Source: Neospora caninum Liverpool
Lineage: Eukaryota; Apicomplexa; Conoidasida; Eucoccidiorida; Sarcocystidae
Direction: 5' to 3'
Length of the DNA stretch: 64,000 nt
Assembly: GCF_000208865.1 (NCBI RefSeq)
Contig: NC_018395.1
Span: 3,317,920 to 3,381,919 of the forward strand
Position 1 is the stretch's first letter. Every line of letters starts with the position of its first letter. The position numbers were made by a program, and so were the translations under genes. Shown in pieces: positions 23,651 to 35,100 of the stretch. Under the pieces are notes generated by a model. That model saw nothing but the letters and a program-made list of their open reading frames with translations, made no database searches and had not been told where the DNA came from.

Positions 23651-25439
23651 CTTGGAGACACGAGGAGGGTTGGGGGCGTGAGGTCGACGCGGGACAACGC
23701 AGAAGGGTTTGACACAAGGTCGCACACTGTCGGAGCCTTTCTTCGAGCGTGAAAAGGCTCTGTTTGGGGCATGTGCAGAGAGCGAGGGCGCCTCGCAACA
23801 GAAAGACAATGACAGATCAGACCTGTCGGGCGCAGATCACATCTCCCTATTTAGCGAAGCCGCGGGCAAAGATGGGAAGCGAGCTCTCGGGTGAGGTCGC
23901 CTCTGCCGAAAACACGAGCGAGAGGAAGCCTAAGCGGTGCGAAGCAGACACACGTCACCAGCTACCGCCGCACCTGCCTGCGGGGCGAGGCCCCGGCAGC
24001 GGCAGGCGCAGCATGAAAAGGTTCGAGCGGCCGTGAGCAACGTGGAGAAGTCTGGGGAGACGTGGACAAAGAAAGCGCGACCGGTCCCTTCTGAACCGCT
24101 CGCGGGAAAGGCCTGCGGCGCACCACGGAGCGGACGGAGCCTAGAGCGGCAGGGGCCGGGGGACCAGAAGGTTCATTTCTCCAGCATCCCCAGAGCGTGG
24201 GCCGTTTTCAGCGGGAAACATTTTGCAGAAAGTGAAACAGGCGAACTGCAAAAAGTCGTGACACAAGAGCCCAGCCAGAGAGAGGTGCGCGGGCGGCCTG
24301 GAGGTTCCGTGCAGTGAAGTAAGAACCGGAAAAGCCGAAACAGCAGAGGTATGGCGTGCCCGTTAAAACAGGAGCCGCCTGTTCCCGTGCCCCGTTCGGC
24401 CGTCGGGAAAGGGGAAAACGCGGCCGAAAGGAATTTCGCAAAGTTGACGGGCAAACCGCTAGGTACGCGGTGTACGGACATACGGGGCCGGAGCAGGTTT
24501 CCATGAAAAGAGGAGACGCGCTCGTGTTGCTCATTGGGAGTCGATCAAAAAAAACAGATTCGAAATGGGCGCACCAAACTGTCGAACGTTTGCTCCTCGT
24601 TCCTCTCCAAGCCCCGTTCGCTCCGCTTTTTCCCGAGCGAAATGGCCGGCCTGCGCCCTGTCAACGGTTGGGTGACTGGGGCGACCGCTTCAACGCAGAA
24701 AAGACTGGCACAGTGGTGCAGTTTTTGACGCCGACTTCTGCGAGAACACAATCATGAAACGCGCGCTTGATAAAGTTCCGAAACTGTGCAGCAGGGCTGC
24801 ATGCGAAGCCAGGACAATTCCAAGGACAACAAACATCTGGGATAGGTCGCGGGAAATGGACAGAGTGCGGAGTTCACGACGAACGAGCCTCGGAGTGGTC
24901 AGGGCCTACAGAAGGAGAGCGCGCAAGAGCAACCGAACACGAAAGGTTCCGAGATCGCGACGCTGACACGACTCGCCTCATGCCACAGGCGGCAAAGAGT
25001 AAGGAAAAAGCTGAATTCACATCTGACACACCAGAGAGCATGCACCGCGCGTGAATGCATGCTGCTTGCCGGAAGTAGGACACCGCACGAGGCGATTGTG
25101 ACAGCTTTTTCGCCACGTCGCAGATTTCATACCTGACCCACTCCGTTCCTTTCTATGCTTTTTTCCCACAGATCTTTGTGCTACAGAATCAGCCCCCAGC
25201 AATCAGGCTGCATTCTGTACAGCGGCGTTACATTCTGAAACGGTCTTGGTTCGGGACACGCAGTTCTCCGGGGACGACGGAGAGTAAGGGCGAGAGGGGG
25301 GCTGGGGTGAAACTCGAGGAGGTCGAGTGAACTTCTCGTGAGAGTCTTCAAGAGCAGGGGAATTTGGAGTGAGGAGCCATCGGACTGCAAAGCATTTCCT
25401 GGGTGGAAAACCCTGGGCTCCGCTGGCGCGACGTGGACA

Positions 25440-25960
25440 GCACACCGTTGCCTTGCACACAGCCGTTACTTAATAGTGGCCGTCGTAACAGTGTCAAGTA
25501 TAAGCAGTCCCTAAGGGAATCAAGCGGTTGATGTGACCTAAGTGTTCCGTACAGACGAACATCGGCAAGGAAGCTACCAAAGTGAAGATCCTGACATTCG
25601 TACAGCTTGTATACAAATGGTGGTTTTTTAAGCATAAGCTGCGCAGTGAGCTAACTGGATACACGGAGCTTGACAAGCATTACTAGATTTACATAGACGA
25701 CAAAGACATCACGAGTTTATAACGGTTGGTACAGAATATCCAACCTAGCCCTGATTACCCGAGTTAAATAATGCAGGGTTGAACTGTGCAAATATCGCTG
25801 TGTTATGGTTCCATTGCAAACCATTGAGATTACAAAGTTCCGGTTTGGGGCTCGTGCAGCGGAGTGGCTGTTCACAAACAGGAGAACGAGCTGGACGAAC
25901 TGCATTCATAATGTTGCTTTGAGCAAGCAAGCGGGCCGTTTCACCCGAAAGGCTTGATGC
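25440..25960. other. Compositionally distinct island, possible organelle-derived or old mobile insertion
   Basis: By eye this segment has a more even base composition than its flanks and lacks the CT-rich strand bias typical of the rest of the window. Sarcocystid nuclear genomes carry many short mitochondrial DNA inserts, so a NUMT is one explanation. I found no cox1, cob or cox3 coding sequence in it and cannot identify rRNA fragments by reading. An old degenerate element or plain spacer remains possible. Confidence 0.15.
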
Positions 25961-27246
25961 ATCGCGGGGACGTGGCTAAGCGACTGTGTAAATATATCTG
26001 GGCAGAACATCCACTTGTGCCAAGTGGCCGCGGGACGGTGCTACGGAGACGGCGGCTGCTTCGGAAGACTCGGATTCCTGCTACATGCATTCGAATAGAA
26101 GAAAAACGTGAGCCGACAGCGCCTTGATGGGCGTCCTGTTGGCGGGAAACGGGGCAACAGCACGATATATGGCGGCGGAAACCTTATGTCTTCCCGCAAC
26201 TCGCAGAAGGACCATCTTCCACATCTCCTGGGACAGGAAGAATGTAAGGAACTGTCCACGAAGTAGGACAATTTATGGAGGTTACAGAACTCGTTCATCA
26301 GCATGCGTCCTCGGCCACGATCCCCCCGCTTCCACAGGTTTTCTTGACACCACATTTGTTATTGGGAGATTCCTTGCCTCCCCATGTAGGAGAGGTGGGA
26401 GACAGTTACTTCCTGATGGTAGCCATTCGCTGAGAGGCGCCGTTTCGCGCGATATGCAGGAACCAGATGGAAGACGCTACAGATAACGCGCACGTTCCAA
26501 GTACCCGGGGGCTTTTTTGCTCCTCTGCGAAGAGTGCTGTTCTCCAAATCAGCTCTTCGCCCGCACAGCTTTCGCTGTCTGTTTCGGGTCAAAAGACAGT
26601 TTGCCGGCCATGCTTCGCCAGGTGAAGGTGCTCAGACGCAAACAAAACACTAGAACACGGGCCAGGCGAAACAGGAAGGTCTAACGTGTTCTTCTGCCAG
26701 CAACGTATGTAGCACGCAGGTAGGGCTCCCTGTGCAGAATCGCCCAAGAGGGTCAGACTCCCGTAATTGTACGTATTGGGAGTAGTCGTCACTGAGGGAT
26801 TTATGACAAGCAAAAGTGCGAATACGGGTACTTTAAGGCCGCGGGATCGTACCGCCTGACGCTACTGAGCGCAAGTGCACTGCTCAGAGTTTCGGATGTG
26901 GACCGTTTCTACCAGCACAACCGGGGGCACGACAGAAGAATCCGCTCCACCTGCACACAAAATAAAGCGTGAAAAAAAGTGTTTTCTCTGGTTTCAAGAG
27001 GCTCGCTTGTGCCCTCAGTTGAAACCTCACCCCCAGGCGCCGGTACGGTGCATGACCTGCTACCCGCTCCGGTAACACTTGCGGTTGATGTAGCTGATTC
27101 GTTGCCGAGAAGAATGTCCGGCATTTCGCGGAAGCAAAGGACTCCATCCCACAGATCGGCCTGTGAATATCATATCTGGGGAGTACCGGCAACCCGCCAC
27201 GACAGAAACCAACCTGTCATCGTGACCAGAGAGGAAACACTACAGT

Positions 27247-27514
27247 CGGTTTGGGCATTCTCAATTTTTCTGCACTTGCTCAGGAGCGAAAAAGGATAAA
27301 GGGAAAAGGGAACTCTCAAACCGAAAGGCGGCACGCAGCGAGCAAAGACAGCTTGTTCTGCAGGGAGGTCTGCCCATACCAAAGGTTGGGTGTTTCTGTC
27401 ACGGAAGCAGAACAAATGAACGAGGGAGCGGATTACCAGTTTGAGAGTTCCCTTTTTCCTTTATCCTTTTTCGCTCCTGAGCAAGTGCAGAAAAATTGAG
27501 AATGCCCAAACCGA
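27247..27514. repeat. Inverted repeat, ~75-bp arms, 117-bp loop
   Basis: The left arm 27247-27321 reads TCGGTTTGGGCATTCTCAAT onward. Its reverse complement is at 27439-27514 with only one or two differences. Both arms contain GCACTTGCTCAGGAGCG or its complement. The arms could form a long hairpin in RNA or a cruciform in DNA. The structure resembles a foldback element or small MITE, but no target-site duplication was identified and no transposase gene is present. Confidence 0.9.
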
Positions 27515-28212
27515 AACAGATGTTGCCCCATTTCGCTGCGAGCATACGCCCGAGGTCACACGGCTCCTCGTATGCATTTCTAGCGGCCAAGAGCCTCAGA
27601 ACATCCCCTCCGGTCTAGGGCTAGCGCATTTCTATGAGTACGTCTTCTCCAGTGGAAGACGCCTTTGCAAGGGGGAAAATATCGAATTTTCACGCGAAGC
27701 CTTTCAGTCAACAGTAATACTGCGCGTTCGGAGTCTGGGACTGAATGCGGCGTCTAATCGAGTGACTCCCGTGCTCACAGTCTCACCGCATGCATCGTCC
27801 GGGAGATTCCGATTCAAGGGACCCACCCCGGATTTTAATTTCGGAAGTGAAAAGCACCCAAGAGAGGAACACCAGGTTGAGGATGCCCGAACAGACTGTG
27901 GTGTTCTCTCTGAATGGAAACGAGGATGACTAGCCCGTCCACCTGTATTTAAATGTCGCCATGAAGGAGCAATTTCTGTGTCTCGGCTCCTCCCTGGAAG
28001 AGACAGCACACGCCGCTGTATGCGAGGCAATTCCGTTTCTGTCGGCATCTTGCCCCACATGGAGTCGCTTTCCGTTTTTCTAAAAGAGATGGCGTTCATC
28101 CGTGTGGCTGCTACACCGGCTCGTGGGCGTTTTTTGACCGCCCGAAACTGCAACCGTAGAAACCCGTCCGTCACCTTCGGAGTTCGGACGTGCTTCTAGC
28201 GTTCGACGACAG

Positions 28213-28441
28213 CTTCTTCTTCTTCTTCTTCTTCTTCTTCTTCTTCTTCTTCTTCTTCTTCTTCTTCTTCTTCTTCTTCTTCTTCTTCTTCTTCTTCTTC
28301 TTCTTCTTCTTCTTCTTCTTCTTCTTCTTCTTCTTCTTCTTCTTCTTCTTCTTCTTCTTCTTCTTCTTCTTCTTCTTCTTCTTCTTCTTCTTCTTCTTCT
28401 TCTTCTTCTTCTTCTTCTTCTTCTTCTTCTTCTTCTTCTTC
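28213..28441. repeat. Perfect (CTT)n tract, about 76 units
   Basis: Some 229 bases are an uninterrupted CTT/TTC trinucleotide run on the + strand (GAA on the - strand). It ends about 715 bases before the ATG of the BK-like channel gene, so it is in that gene's promoter or leader. Frames reading poly-Phe or poly-Glu through it are repeat artefacts. Long GAA/TTC runs are known to form triplexes and to vary in length. Confidence 0.98.
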
Positions 28442-28442
28442 T

Positions 28443-29155
28443 GTTGTTGCGCCGGCGGGGAGTACGCCGATCACCGGGCAGACTCCCTCGCCGACCGTAT
28501 CGCGAAGGCGCGCGGACGGAGTTCCGACTGTCTGTGGCCGCCAGGTCTTTTCTCGGCTCCTGCGATCCGGAATCCGCGTTTGCCTGGCTTCGACTCCCCT
28601 ACAAAAAACGGACAGGCCAACTGTCGATTTTCCCGCTGTGTCTGGGACGCTCAGGCGGCTGCCTTCACTCCGTTCACCGCCTTCGCGGTGTTTTCATAGT
28701 ACTCTCGTGATTTCAGCAGTCTTCCCGACACTGGGCGTCTCAGTTTTCCCTCTCGGTCTCCGGACGCGCGACATCTCACTATGGGAATCGTCTCGACGGT
28801 TCTACAACTTCTCTGTGGCTTGGACTGCATTTCTCGCGTTTTCCACAAGTTTCCAGAATCTGACTTCTTCCCCTTCGCGCGCCGTTCAGAAGCGTCTTCA
28901 TCTCCTCTCAGCCCCCCCCCTCGCCTCTTTCTCTTCCCCGTGGTGTTGACGTCGATGGCGAGGACTTCCCTGGTCGCGGCGTCTGTTCCTGTCGAGCGCC
29001 TGGTCCCTGACACGTCGGCATTCTCCGGTCGAAGTCGTCGCCTGGCTCCAACTCTACGTGAACGCCACCCTACGCTTCTTTTCTCCTTCCCCGATCAAGC
29101 GCTCTCTCTCTCCGCCTCGCCTTGCGTGAAGGCTTCTCTTCTTCCGGTGTAACCC
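28443..29155 (+). promoter_or_regulatory. Leader region of the BK-like channel gene
   Basis: The sequence between the CTT tract and the ATG at 29156 is pyrimidine-rich on the + strand, especially 28890-29140, like the leaders of other forward genes here. I see no separate gene. Transcription probably starts inside this stretch. Confidence 0.35.
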
Positions 29156-32100
29156 ATGGAGGGTCCCAGCGGCGAGCCGACGAGGCCGCCGGCGAGTGCG
29201 GCGTCGCTCCAGGCCCCAGCTGTCAGGGCGTCTGTGGCAGGCTACAGCGGTGCGACTGCGTTTTCCGATTGCGTCAGTCAGCCGGATGAGTTCCAGAGTG
29301 TCCCGCCGTTCCACAGTCCTCCCTCGGGAGTGGACACGCGACGCGGGAGTGCGCGTTCGCAGCCCTCCTTGTCGCCGTCGGGCTACTCCGCAGGCATTCC
29401 TGCGCCTCCAGGACCGCCTTCCTCGGCGGTCAGCTCTGCCTCGCCGCAAGACGCCTCAGGGGGGTTACCTGCGTCTGGCGTCGGCGAAAGTGTCTCTTTC
29501 GTCAAGCGTTCAAAATCGGGCTATGTGCCGGCGCCGGCTGTGGGCGGACCGGGCAGTGGAGTCGACCGGGATCCCCTCGAGCCGCCCCCGCGCCCGCACG
29601 CGCCGCAGCAGTCGCCGTTTGCAGTGGATATTGACCTGTTTGAGTTGCCGGATCGAAAGAAGCGCGGAGGCCGCCGACGCGCGGTTCAGCTGTTGTGGAC
29701 GCACGGCTTCTTTTTCCTGGGGCGACTCTTGGTGTTTGCGTTTGCGCTCTTTTTGATCTACTGCACGATTGCGGATTTGGGCCGCTATCGCTGGCTGACC
29801 CTGACCGTGGCCGTTCCGATCGAGGTCGCCATGCTGGTCCTTTGCCAGCTTCTCCTCAAACTGCCGTCGTGGAAACGCTACTTTGAACGCATGCTCACGG
29901 ACAAGCTGCTCAACTTTTCTCACCAGATTGAGCAGCAACAGATCGGACCGCAACACATGCAGTCCACGCAGCTGACGGGCCCCCGGGGAAGTGGAACAGA
30001 CTACGGGGACCAGGGGGACGACGACGCGGCGCATCCTGCGCAGCCTCTCGGCGGCGATGAAGAGGCCCGCAAACGACCGGAGAATGGGGCCATCTCAAGG
30101 TTCTCTTTCCGCAGAGGCGTCTCCCGGTTGGACTCGCGACTCGCCGTCGACGAAGAAGACGAACTCGCGGAACAGAGTAGCACGAGCGAAGCAGATGCAG
30201 GCGAGAGAAGGCCGCACGGCTCGAGGTCGCATCCGGCGGAATCCGACACCTCCAGTCGCCTCCAGAGCCTCCCCGACGCCGCACACGATTCCGGCGCCGA
30301 GCCTCGGGGCCGCGAGGACGGGCGAGGCGCAACGAGCGACGGGGACAGGCCTGAGGAGCGTGGCAGCGTGGTGCGGAAGAGCACCCAGGAGGACGGAAAC
30401 GTTTCCGGCGAGGCGAGCGAAGCGACGCGGGAGTCAAGCCGGTGGCGACGGCTGTTCAGACCGCGAGCGTCCCGTCCCCAGCAAGAGGCGAAGGACGCGC
30501 GTCTCGACTCGCGACGGTTCTCGGGTCGGGCGGGGAGCGCTCCGCCTCTGGAGACTGACCGGCCGCGCCGGAGCGGGACTTCCGGCAGGCTTCAGGCCGA
30601 GCGCGCTCGGGCGTCGCCCGGCGGGGGCAAGGCGCCGTGGAATGGCGACGCCTCTGCGCAGGCAGGAGCTTCGGACGCCGCGCACGCGCCTCGGGAACGT
30701 CCGACATCGACGCACAGACCGGGCGAGACGTCCTCCACGTCCCCAGCTGGCGTGGGTCGGGAGGCGCGACGCAACGCCTCGGGGCCTCGAGACCGACCTC
30801 AGAGTCCCGCGTCGCGTGGCGGCTCTGCGCCGGAAGGACACCGAGCGGACCGGTGCGCCCAACCAGATGCAGGCGCGTCGCCCCGTCACAGGCCGCGCAG
30901 CATGACGCCTGGAGCGTATCCACCGTTTTACGGATACAGCCCGAGGACTCCACACTGCATGGCCTATCGAGGCGCCGAGGGGATCCGCGACCCAGCGTAT
31001 CCCGTCCGCTTTGCGAGTGACGACTTGAGCAACTTGTGGATCACGTATCGCCACCAGGGCGTCCCTCGCGGCCAGCACCGCCTGTCCCTCGCCGGTGCTG
31101 GCCCGGGCATTTCCGGACCGAGTCGCTTCCTGAACTACTACACTCAGACGCGACCAGGCAGACAGCGCCAGGCGCGAGGCCCGTGGGGCTACGAGGCGCC
31201 GCTGGGGGGGAGCGGCCGGTACGGCGCGGGGTACGGCGGAACGCATGTGAAGGGTGTGACCAGCTGCGTCGATCTGAGGACCGCGACCGAGCCCGCGAGG
31301 AGAGACCAGTTGCCGCGCGCGTCGCGGCGAAACTACGCGGAGGGCCACGCGGAAGAGCGGACCGACAGCGACGTTCGCCAGTTCACGCGCGTCGCAGACT
31401 TGTTCCGGCTGCGCAGTTTCTCGAAGAGCCCGGGACAGGCTTCCCGGCCTGCGGCGGACGCGCTCCAGAAGAGGAGCTGGAAAGCCCTGCGGCTGCCTCC
31501 GGGCTTTTCAGGCAGCAAGGGTCGCGAAGACATGCAGCGCGTCCTCGAAAGGGACGGAATGGATGAGGACGGGGCGACGCCGGGGTACCCTCGGCTCCGC
31601 CGTCGCTCGACGCTCCCGTGGCCGAGACACTACCTTTACGAGGACCAGGATCCGCACTCGCTCTTTGGTTTGCCCGGGGGGCGAGGCTACTCCCTCGGCG
31701 GCGCCGAGACCCGCCTTCGCCACCGCCGCGCGGGATCGCTGTCCCGTCGGCACCTCGACTGGACGTCGCGCATTCGACTCTTGATGCTCGATGAAGACGA
31801 CAGTCTGGTGGACGAGCAGAGTCTGTACGAGCCGGAGGAAGTGGACCCAGCAGGCGAGTTGGACGACGAGGGCAGATACGCCAAGGGGAAGGCGGTTCCT
31901 CGGACGCGCCGGGAACGGCTCGCGGCTTGGTGGCGGGGTCGGAAGGAGTCGTGCGTGCTGTTCTTTCGCTGCCTCGTCATGCTGTGTGACTCCGTCGCTG
32001 GCCCGGCAGTCGGCAGTTCGGCCTTTCTTCTCGCGGTGCTCCTGCGCACCATGGCCTGGTGCGCCGTCTGGGTCTGGGCCTCGACGCTCATGGTGCGCGA

Positions 32101-35100
32101 GCCGCAGAACAAAGACTTGTTTGCGTGGGAGTTCGACAACCTGCCGCAGGCCTACTACTTTGTGGAAAGCACCTTCTTGTGGATGGTCACTTTCGACTAC
32201 TGCGCCGGCCTGTTCACCGCGCCTCGGAAACTCCAGTTCGTCCTCAGTCCGTACTCGATAGTCGATCTCCTCACGATGCCCATGACGTCTTTCATCGTCA
32301 ACTGCTTCGTCGACGACCAGCGGCTCGGCTTGGCGCGGCCGGACCCCGCCTGGGGGGACGTCGCCGAGTACTCGGCGCCTTCGAAGCGGCACGCACAGCC
32401 GCACGTGGGGACCCACGACCAGTTTCCCTGGCTGCTTCTCTTTGGCTGGCTCCGCTTCCTCCGCCTGGTCAAGACCGAGCATGTCTTGTCCCGGTGCTTT
32501 CCGTACTTGAGCGTCGTGAAGCTTCGCATTCTCTCCATCGTGGTCTCCTGGCTGATGATCGTCCTCACCTTTGCGGGCGGCATGTTTGTGTTGGAGGCGC
32601 CAGAGCCCGACATCAACTACACGAACGTGTACGACTTCTGCTTCTACGCCATCGTCACCGTCATGACCGTGGGGTACGGCGACTTTGTCCCGCGGTCTGC
32701 AGCCGGTCGAACCCTCGCGATCGTGACCATCATCTCGACCTTCGCCTTTCTTCCCGGCGAGGTCCAGCGCCTCATGGAGGCCTTGCGCGAGCCGCGGACG
32801 ATCGTCGGCTCGCCGCCCGCACCCGGTGACGACTACCTCTGCATGGTGGGGCCGATACAGCCGCGACAACTTGCGGTGATTTGTCGGGAGATTGCGCGTG
32901 CGTTCCCCGGCAGCGTCCAGGCGATTCTGGTGATCACGCCGCTCCCGGTGTCGGCCTACGACGACATTTGCTTCTTCTCGCTGTCCGTCTGCATTCGCGG
33001 CGGGGTCCGCGGCGAGCCACTGCCGTCAAACATTCGGTCCTACTGCTCGAACGCGAGGGCCGTGTTCATCTTCAGCAACACGCGGGCCTACCAAACGTTG
33101 CGCGCTGGCGGGGATCCGAGCGGCGTTCCCGACCCGAGCTGGATCGAGGGCGTCGAGACCCGCGAGCAGGAGGAGGACCACATGACGCTGTTGCGGTTCA
33201 TGGGCGTTCGCACGGTATGCTTCCCGGTCAGACCGATCAACGTCCAGTTGATTCACGACCACCGGAAGGCCCTCGTGAAGGAGATGGGGGCGTACTCGAC
33301 GCTGTGCATCAACGAAGTGAAGATGAAGTTGCTCGGGAAAAGCTGCGCAGACTGTCCAGGCTTCGTGTCCCTGATCGCCAACTGGTTCACGTTCTGGCGG
33401 GCCAGCGAAGAGGGGACGGGCATCGCCTGGGCGGCGAGCCGCGCCAAGCCCGCAGCCTCGTCCAGTCGCCCCCCGCGCAAGACCGACTTCCACCACTACG
33501 CCGACGGCGCGGTCTACAACATCTACCGCATGGAGTTCCCCGAGTGCATGCTCGGCGTCCACTACAAGCTGCTGACGCGGCTCTTGTACACCCACTACGA
33601 AGTCTTCCTCATTGGCATCATCGCCATCACGAAGGAAATCTGGATAAACCCTTTCCGGTACTTCATCGGCGAAGAGCTCGTGAACGGTTACACCACCTGG
33701 CCCTTCGCCGGCATCGTCCTCGCCCCTTCGCTGGAGACAGTCGTCAAGCTCAGCACGCTGCGGGACTTGCCTGTGAAAGTTCCCCGTGCGCCGTGCTTCT
33801 CCGGCGCCGCGGGGTCGCCCTCTGGGTACACCCGCGGGTCTGCGTTCCCAGCGACTGCGCTTCTGGAGCGAGAGGGCCAAACGGCGAAACGCATGTGGAC
33901 AGCAGCCAGGGCATCTGTCGCTGAAGGCGTGAAGCAAGGCAGGAAGGCGACGCAGCGCGCAAAGGCGTCCCTCGGAGGGATGCACCACGCAGGCCTCTTC
34001 ACGACCGCCCCGGCCGACAACGCGAACGCGAGGGGTAAGTTCTTGGGAAGAGAGACACTGGCAGAAACCGACAGAAAAGGGAACGACCCAGAACGGCATT
34101 CCTCCGGGTCCGAGCAGGAGGTGTTTCGACCGCGACGGATGCCGCTGCGTGAAGCTCTTTCCTTCTTTGCCTCGGCGTCGAGGAGGCCTTTCGCCGGGGG
34201 CTCCGCCTGTCGCTGGCCCATCCCTTTCTCGCTGCCGACATGCGGAGCGACAGGCGGCAGAGACTCGACTACACGGGAAAATGGTGACAAGAGATAACAC
34301 CTGGGTTGTAGAGCTCGATCGAGGGGATACTGACGGCAAGGGCCGATAAAAGAGAAATGGGCTTTTTGGTCGCGTGTGTCCGCTTTCTTCCTTTTTCCCG
34401 TGGGCCCCGCCATCCCCGCACTTTCTGCGCTCTCGGGCTACACACGCATGTTCCTGTTTCTGCGTTTCTGTTGTCTCGCTTCGCGTCTCGGTTTTTCAGG
34501 CGGGGATCCGCAAGCGTTCGGAGGCGACGGCGCGCTGGGACCGTCGAGAGCGGGTCCGGCGCAGTCCGGCGGCCAAGGCTCGCTGGCGGGCGACATGTAC
34601 CCTCTGCCCGCGGTTTCGTCGAGCGTCAGCGGCGGGTTTCCCGGGCAAGCGTCGCCAGGTGTCTCGCCATATTTCGGCTCTGCTTCGTGCTTGGCGTCTA
34701 CCTACCCAGGCGCGGCGGCCGCCGCGCCTGGTTCCCCGGGCGTGGGGGCGAGCCCTCCCGCGCTTCCCGCGTCTCCAGGAGGCATCGGCGGCGCGTCGCC
34801 TTCCCCCGCGGCGCCTGTCTGTGCACACCATCGCCGGCACTTGGGAGGAGGCGCGGGGCCGTGCGACGATCAGGCGCTCGGAGCTCCGGCCTCTCCCTTT
34901 GGATTCCCCGCGTCGCCCTACGCGCCGCTGCGCGGCCCTGGAACCGCAGTGCCTGCTTCTGGAGCTTCGGACTTCAGCGCAGCGTCGCAGAAGCCGAAGG
35001 CTGCCTGCGTGCTGTGTCAGACCGAAGCCAAGTCGCTGTCTCTCGACTCGGCGGCCGTCTCGCAGCACGCGTTCGGACACAGCTTCGCGTTCTCCTCGGT

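Larger units (their letters stand above)
23651..28212. other. Long gene-poor stretch
   Basis: No gene is supported over about 4.5 kb. The first 1.5 kb is probably promoter and leader of the reverse-strand carrier gene; TGCATGC occurs at 25056-25062. From about 25440 to 25960 the sequence changes character: lower GC, no CT tracts, no TA microsatellites. A foldback repeat lies at 27247-27514. Open frames up to about 160 codons occur but show no family motifs, convincing splice sites or composition like the neighbouring genes. Confidence 0.35.

Noticed and set aside
23650..23809. Extending the carrier start to 23809
   Set aside because: The codon at 23809 is TTG; the first ATG in frame is 23650.
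24010..24030. GGTTCGAG resembling a tRNA B box
   Set aside because: No acceptor, D or anticodon stems can be paired around it; the same holds for GGTTCGAG near 53998.
28190..28699. Open frames reading poly-Phe, poly-Ser/Leu or poly-Glu through the CTT tract
   Set aside because: They exist only because the trinucleotide repeat has no stop codons; no flanking coding content.
31508..34339. Long reverse-strand frames (up to about 450 codons) opposite the channel gene
   Set aside because: Shadows of the conserved channel and RCK1 coding sequence; no motifs, no splice or leader signals.
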